A DNA stretch of 64,000 nt from Pegea sp. RAD2-039 (taxonomy: Eukaryota > Chordata > Thaliacea > Salpida > Salpidae): contig JAQGEQ010000071.1 in NCBI GenBank assembly GCA_034620365.1, positions 1,364,001-1,428,000 of the forward strand, read 5' to 3'. The position numbers and the translations under genes were made by a program. The notes beneath the pieces are model-generated. The model was not told where the DNA came from. It searched no databases and worked only from the letters and a program-made list of their open reading frames with translations. The first letter of the stretch is position 1, and every line of letters starts with the position of its first letter. Of the stretch, positions 57,125 to 64,000 are shown piece by piece.

Positions 57125-60100
57125 CTAAACAATGTCATTATTTTTGATGTCAAACTGATTGTAATCCTTTTCTACTGAAAAAAAATTAGAGCTTTTTGCT
57201 CTTTCCTCAGTAGTGATCGGTTTCAATAAAGTTTTATGTTTATTTTGGGAGTTGTTTCTACAAATCTCTGAAATATTTCGATGATCTGAAGTTCTTCTTT
57301 GTTTCGTGGATAAGGTAAGCTGGCAGTCATCATCAATTTTATCACCAAAAATTGGATGAAGATGAACATCTTCATTAGATGTCACAATTAACGTCGCGTC
57401 TTCAAATGCAGTTCCTGAATCCTCTTGGTCTAATTGGAGGTTTGTTGATTGGGACTCTCGAAGAAATTCGAGGTTTTGACAACAAGAAGACCCAAAACTC
57501 AGCATATCGCTCGATGAGTGCTGAGACTTTGTAAAATTAGTTTCTTCGGGGTAGAAATGATGTCTTGAAGACGATGAAGATGTAGATGAATCTTTCATTT
57601 GAGGAAGATAATTTTGATTGAAATTGTTGTGAAAAACTGAAATAGAAAAAACTTTAGAGATTTGAGGTTAACTGCAAAAGTGAAAGAAGCCATTTAAGGT
57701 AAACTTTATTAGTTCCATTTTTTATTTATTCCTATTTTTTAGATTGAAATTGATAACAAGTCTTACATTAAAAAATGATTTTTTAGATTTTTCTACATAA
57801 TTTTTAGCAGTGTTATTGTAGTTACATCTATAGAAGTAATTTTGAAAAGATCTCAATTGGCGACGAGATGGACGAGGGACCAAAACAACTAATTGCTAAT
57901 CCTCTGTGCAATTAAACCCCGGCTTGTTGTTGAAGATAAAGTAAATTATTCATCTTTATAGTCACCTATCTAGCGCAGAATGTATCTCCCTCAGCTACGG
58001 GTAAATAGTGCCACTACCTACAACAAAGGCTATGGAAATAAACCCAGGTAGTAAACCTAAAATCCATTAACCTCAATGTCACTACCCCAAGTCACTGGGC
58101 TGTGTCACCGAGTAACGTATTTTAAGAATTTGGATATTCTCTACTATAATCAAAGCCAACGCGCCGGTCGTAAGGAAGTATAACCGACAAGAAGTTCAGC
58201 CAAAAGAAAAGTTATTAAATCGAATTTGGTCGAAAAATTTCACCGTTTGGTAATGATATACATTTCCAATTTACATGACCACCTCTTGGTTCATTGTTAA
58301 AATAATCACTGGAATTTCCACAAATTTTCCTCGTTGAATCATTTTCTTTTTGGTCAAGCTTAAACGAGGGAGGCATAGTCTTCTTAGTATTTCTTAGTTT
58401 ATGTTTTTCTCTATAAGATCTTGTACAGGCTGATTTATTGTGATATAATTCGTCTTCATCATTATTATTTTCTTCCAAGTATAAATGATTCTCTAATGGA
58501 GTGATTTGATGGTATGCTGGTGGTTCACTGGAGTCACAAGAAGTCTTGTACTTTTCTTTCTTCTTCATATTATCACTGCAATTATTTTTTTCTTGTGATC
58601 TACTTGTTTCAATCAAGTCATTGAATTCGTTACTCTGTAAGAACAACTATTTTATTTGTATCTATTAACTTTTTAAGTTACATAAGGGTACTTTAAATTT
58701 TGTTATAAAAATCTGATTTTACAAAAGCTTTGACTAAGTTTGTGATTAAGATGTATACAAAGTAGATTTAAAACTTTGACTTTGAAAATATAATACCTTA
58801 CATCATCAAGGTCTCTTGAAGTTTCCCAAGCACTTGCAGGAAACATATAATTTTTTCTTTTGTCATCTGAACTTATTAGATGTTTTGTAAAACCTCCCAT
58901 CATCTTCCTTTTATGAAAAGTTTCATTATCAAATGATGATAAGTCGTTGTACGAGAAACTGACATACCGACGTTTTGAGCATCGTTTCTTTAAAAGAATA
59001 ACAATACTAAACACTGTACTTGTTAATTATTAACCAGTGAAGAGCTTAATTGATTGTTGCATAGATAGTGACCTAAAACTAATTATATTTAGTAAACTGT
59101 TTGTTGTTAATAACTATTTTTGTTATTCAGTTTCTTACTAAACATGGAGACTAATGAAAAACATGATCTAAGTTTTAAGTGCTTTAAATTAGGTTACAGT
59201 ATTTTACTTGGTAGCTTAATTAAACGCAAGAAAATGAACAAACCGATTCGATATCTATTCTTTTAGTATGGTAATGATGTCTTTTTATCGAAGATGAATT
59301 TGAAAAAGCAGTCGATTGTTTACTTAGTGAGCTAGAACTGTTGTTTATCGTAGAACTTGTTTTCTGATTTTTGTCTGGCCTCTGGCATGAAATTGATCGC
59401 TTGTCTCTAAATTCAATAAATAAAAATGTTGAAAGAAATAAACAAGAAAAACAACTTAGTCCTAACTCACGTTCAACGTAATTCAATTATTCTTCTCGCT
59501 TAATTTATTTTGGTTAAATAACTTATTGATAGACTGATTTTATTACTAATTAAACTTATAAGACTAAATAAAGTTTATACTTAAAAAAGACCAAAATGCA
59601 ATTACAAAATCGACTGGTTGCTGGTTACTATAGAAAAACTAAAGTTTCTCTGAGTATTTTTAAATCTATTGATAAGTAATGATAGTATTTGATACAATTT
59701 TCATAAGGTACAAAGTAATTTTCATAAGACTTATTCATTTGTAATGTAATTTTCAACGAGTTTTAACAAAATATTTAAAGTTAAGTTTCTGAAACTTATA
59801 TTTAATAAAGTTAACAAGCAGTTTTAAAAGTATTAAATTCGCCCCAAATTGTTGGAGTTTAGATGAAGATGGAATAAACTTAGAGTAGCTTTAAATAAAA
59901 CTAATTATGATAAATTTGATTTTATGACCCAGTGGTGAGGTTAAGCTGCAAGTTAACTTTATGAATAAAGTTATTAGAAGTAAATTACATTTTGGTAAAA
60001 TTTCTAAATTTAAATTGAAGGACAATCGTTCAAAAGTTGCAGCAATAGTTGATTACAAATAAATTAAGTGAAGATTTTGTGTACCATTGCTTAAACACAC

Positions 60101-63100
60101 GCTTTAAGTTAAGAAAACATATCTAATGATTAAATGATATTCAAAATTATGAAAAAAATAAACTAGCAAAATCAAACATATACCAATAAAAATTAACTTT
60201 TTCAAGTAAAAAAAAGAATAAAACGGTATAATTTCCATTTACCTGATACCTTCTAATAACATATCCATTTTATATTCAACTCTTTGCATATTTTCTTCTA
60301 TGGTATTTAATCTTACATGTAAATTATCCATTGGTGTAATAATGTGCTTCCTCATTCCACCAATGGGCGAGTCAGTTTGATTTTTGCCTCGAAAAAACGA
60401 CCCACCAGCTATTTGATCAACTCTGTTGTAAGTAAAAAAGTCAACTTTATAAACATACTGAATAATGCTAAGTCAGAAAAAAATTAGGAAAGCATTTATA
60501 AGTAAATTTCTTTTAGTTACTACATATATGTTATCAAAATTATAATTAGATATATAAAACTTTTATACAAAAGTTATTTACAACTTCATGAAACTGAATA
60601 AGCAAATAAATTTTGGATATATTACTTGCTTTGCAGAGACTTGATTCTTGAAAGCATGTCTAGATGGCCAGCTGAATACTGTTCAATGACATCTTTTACA
60701 TCGTAAGGTCTCAAAGCTTCTTTAAACTTTCTTTTTGCAATGTTAAATTTGATCAATCTAGCCATCAACATGAAAGTAATTGGTTTGATTGTTTCATTTC
60801 ATAACGTTTTTATCATTAGTATCACTTATAAGCTCAAAATTGAACTACTTTACTTCAGCTCCGCAGTAATTATAAAATTGTTTAAATATGTGCTACTAAT
60901 GTCTAATAACGTGATTTTACAAACTACACTGAATAAACTTTATACTTTTAAAATTAATAAGTAAATATATTCACACCTTATTGTTCGAATTGCTGCCTTG
61001 TGCTTATCAGTAAGCTGTACTAGACCAGCATCTGTGTGGTTTGTCATATGACTTTCAAAATCTTGTTCAATAGTTTGCTCTATAAGAAAATGATTTTAAA
61101 ATATTTTTTACCTCAAAATCCGGTAATAAGTTAAGAATAGGACCATTGCTTATAATACATTGCTCAAAACTTTTGAAATTGTTAAAGTATGTTAAAAATA
61201 CAAAATATTTACCTTTAATCTCTTTATTTGGGTTTTTAAATGAGCCACCAAATCTGTCACAAACTTTTTCAACGAGCGTCTGAAATAAATAACAAGTTGA
61301 AATTTTATTTTTGTTCTTTGTTAGCTTTAAATTTAAAGATATCCAAAATTGGATTTTACTTTTACTCTTTTTGTAACTTTTATAATATGTTATATCTTAA
61401 AGGAAAATTTTAAAATACTTGAACAATAATGAATATCAAATTATATAATCTACGTTCTTACTAGAAGGTTAGTTTAAAGGTTAATGATGCGATCAAAATA
61501 AGGTTTCTTTTAAATTATTCTACTTCTTAATTAGTATATACTTTAAACAATACATTTTTAAAATTTTAATTACTATTTTGAGTATTATGACATCTTATCT
61601 TTGATATTTTATTGATTTTTCTACCACTGATACAGTTAATTTGATAAGAAGGGTTGAGATTTAAATTCTGTTGAGAATTGCAAATTATTACTTTTATTTT
61701 TAATTATCAAGACTTCAGTGTAAAAGATTTAACAATTATCAAGGTTTTCTACTCGTAAAAATGTATACCAAATGAAATAAGATCAAATCTTTGAGCAGCT
61801 AAAACCACTTAACGTTAACCATATAAAGTATTTGTCATCAACAAAAATATATTACGAAGTGAAAATTGAAAGCAGAGTTATTGGTTTTTTCAAACATTCA
61901 ATCTATAGACCAATCAGATTTTAATAATTAAGTAGGATTTATTTTCTTACACTTACCTCAAAATTAGGAATATTTCCAGCTGTTTGACTTGAAGCAGCTT
62001 GTAGAAAAGTAGTTGTATCTGTTTGACTAGTTTTTCTTGAAAATCTTTGTCGAAATGTAGGTTTACGGCTATTTCTTGAATTAAATGATGTACTAGTCGG
62101 CTGAAACCATTTGTCACGAAAGGTTTTTTTTGCTCCTGACAGCCTAAATATTTATATTTTGTAATTGTATGACAGTTATACATATTTACATATATTTATG
62201 TATTTATATTTACATCTAAACCTGTGTTTATACAGTGTGCTTAGATAACAATTTTGATTTGGCCATCAATTCATAAGTCATTATTTTCAAACTTTGTAGA
62301 GAAGTAATAGTTCATAACTACTTATATAAAAGAGCTTAAACCTAACTAACCACACAATTGATGAAACTATTTCTTGTAATTATGTTAAGCTACAATAGTT
62401 AACACAGTTAACAATCTACAAGTTCTTCTTAGCAAATTCAGAAGTTTTAAAGATTTTTTCATTAAATAAACTTTATCAATTAATCAGATCTAACCTAAAG
62501 TTTTATTTTTCCCTATTTTCAATCTTAACAAATTTCAAGGATTGTCAAAATATCGTTTCAAACTTAACTTCATTTTCCATTTTCGATGTGAAATTGTTAA
62601 AAACCACACAAAATCATATTGGCTTTCAAATCTAAAACTCAGCTTCTAAATAATTAATAGCTTATATGTAGAATAGATATTTTTACTAAAAGCAAATCTT
62701 CTATTTTATAGTTTTTCTTGATGCTAAAGTACAAAGCATTAAAATATAATTAATTGTTGCTTGCATTTTTCCAAATTTGTTAGTACTTCTAAGCAATGTT
62801 TTTGTTTGAAAATAATCTATTAGTTCAAACATTGCCCAAAACATTATCTACTAAATTAAGAAAAAAACACTTTGTAAAGTATCTCACGATGATGCGGATG
62901 ACTGCCCGTTGATTAAAGCAGCTGCTCTTGCATGCAAATAAGGCTGCCAGGTAGCAACAGATGTTGATTTACGATCAGCAGCGTAGCACCTCCACATGCA
63001 TTGAATGAGATAAGCTGCTGGCTGACGTCTTCTTGCAAAATGCTTTTGTCGATGTTGCTCTTGAACTTTTAACGCAAATCCTGAACCTAAAATACCCTGG

Positions 63101-63831
63101 AATCATTAATATTCATTAATTTATAAGTTAAAATAACTTTTAATAATTATAATTTATATTATGATAAGTTTCGCTGGTGATTAACTTTTTACATCTTAAT
63201 TAAATCTTTTGTATAATAGCTTAGAAAAACCAAAAAAGTTATTAAACTTGTTTCTGATGATGACATTAATTGTATAAACTTCAGTTAGGGTTACTAAATT
63301 CTAGCTGAAAATGCTTACTGCAGGCAACGCAAAAAATGAAATTCCCAAAATTGCAAAGCAACTGGCGACAAATCGGCCAAGAACAGTTTTAGGGTACTTA
63401 TCTCCATACCCAATTGTAGTCAAGGTAATCTGTAAGCAGTTTGATTTATTATTTCAAAGTAGTTTTTTTGAGTAAAACTGTGAAATTAGTTTTGAGAGTG
63501 TTTAGTGAGATATTATCTGATATGAAATGGCCACTTAAATCGAATTTAATATCACCAGTTTTAAAATAAAATATTTCAACAACTTTTTAACTGAAACATT
63601 TTTTTACACTTGTTTACCCACTAAACAATTGCCTCATAATCTTCATTATTTTCTCTTCATTAAAAATTAAATTGCATTAAAGATTAAACATTATATGCTT
63701 ACTAGACCCCACCATAGTGCATCTGCTAAATTTGAGAAGTGAAGATCATTTGCATCTTTTTCGGCTTGATACACAAAAAATGAAGCAAATACCAAAGCAA
63801 GAAAACCAATATACCACGCTGTAAGTAGCTC
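57125..63831 (-). CDS. KCNQ: KCNQ (Kv7) voltage-gated potassium channel, pore to C-terminus (5' part outside the window)
   Basis: M-type K+ channel subunit. Twelve exons are in the window: 63703-63831, 63319-63429, 62888-63096, 61957-62143, 61213-61279, 60977-61079, 60626-60757, 60243-60422, 59244-59406, 58802-58987, 58244-58634 and 57125-57636. The first codes S5 and the pore turret ([26 protein letters not shown]); the next codes the filter [10 protein letters not shown] and S6 (ISFFALPA). Then come [20 protein letters not shown], the calmodulin-binding IQ helix ([14 protein letters not shown]), helix B/C ([17 protein letters not shown]) and the tetramerising coiled coil ([17 protein letters not shown]). 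The distal tail is Ser/Asn-rich and has a PPAY motif of the kind Nedd4-family ligases bind in vertebrate KCNQ. About 789 residues are visible. S1-S4 lie beyond 64000. Two endings are possible (stop at 58215, or splice from 58244 to 57636). Confidence 0.95.
57850..58200. repeat. GC-contrasted insertion of unknown type in the last KCNQ intron
   Basis: About 350 bp with far more G and C than any neighbouring intron (CGACGAGATGG, AACCCCGGCTTG, CAACGCGCCGGTCG). No open frame runs through it on either strand. A GAAAAG word occurs at both edges (near 57846 and 58206) and could be a target-site duplication. It looks like an inserted mobile-element fragment or SINE, but I cannot name a family. Strand unknown. 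Confidence 0.45.
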
Positions 63832-64000
63832 CTGAAATTTTTATGAAGCTTTCTTTTTAGAATAAATTGTTTCTTATTTTATAAGAGTACGATTTAACTG
63901 CCACATGAGTAGTCACTATGAACGTAAGTTATATAAAGTAGAATAAATATACAGATCCAACTTGAAATTTCACCAATAATTGAAAAGAGTAATAAATTAT

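Overview
The window is AT-rich nuclear DNA from an animal. The genes have many small exons with GT-AG introns, and they include EHMT/G9a, a KCNQ potassium channel, SLC38A9, PAN3 and BRF2. A tandem 5S rRNA array is also present. The 5S sequence looks metazoan and not especially vertebrate-like; I cannot fix the phylum. Splice phases were followed by hand for every multi-exon gene below, and each model gives one continuous reading frame.

Layout, left to right: PAN3 (+, 0.09-4.2 kb); POMP (-, 6.4-7.5 kb, convergent with PAN3); a 188-residue protein resembling the N-terminal region of SENP6/7 (+, 10.5-11.4 kb) whose stop codon overlaps the start codon of an EHMT histone methyltransferase (+, 11.4-15.8 kb); a decayed LINE (16.5-18.0 kb); PSMA1 (+, 19.5-21.0 kb); a 5S rRNA array on the minus strand (21.2-22.9 kb, four whole copies and one truncated); a type II PI 4-kinase with two possible N-termini (+, 24.5-30.7 kb); BRF2 (-, 32.8-37.8 kb), with two LINE 3' ends in its introns; an intronless PIGS (-, 38.2-39.8 kb) directly upstream of BRF2; a LURAP1/FAM89-like gene (-, 42.8-44.8 kb); a degenerate coding-like stretch (49.0-49.4 kb) followed by SLC38A9 (+, 49.5-53.3 kb); and the pore and C-terminal exons of a KCNQ channel (-, 57.1-63.8 kb), whose 5' part lies beyond the window.

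The genes serve mostly separate housekeeping roles: mRNA deadenylation (PAN3), proteasome assembly and core (POMP, PSMA1), chromatin (EHMT), RNA polymerase III transcription (BRF2, 5S), GPI anchoring (PIGS), phosphoinositide signalling (PI4K2), lysosomal amino-acid sensing (SLC38A9) and excitability (KCNQ).

The main unexplained pattern is in how transcripts start. Many genes carry a good splice acceptor 4-50 nt before the start codon with no obvious donor. PSMA1 lacks a start codon in its first recognisable exon. The SENP-like/EHMT pair overlaps as ATGA. The PIGS-BRF2 gap has no AATAAA. Together these suggest spliced-leader trans-splicing and polycistronic transcription; this is an inference that leader-containing cDNA would settle.
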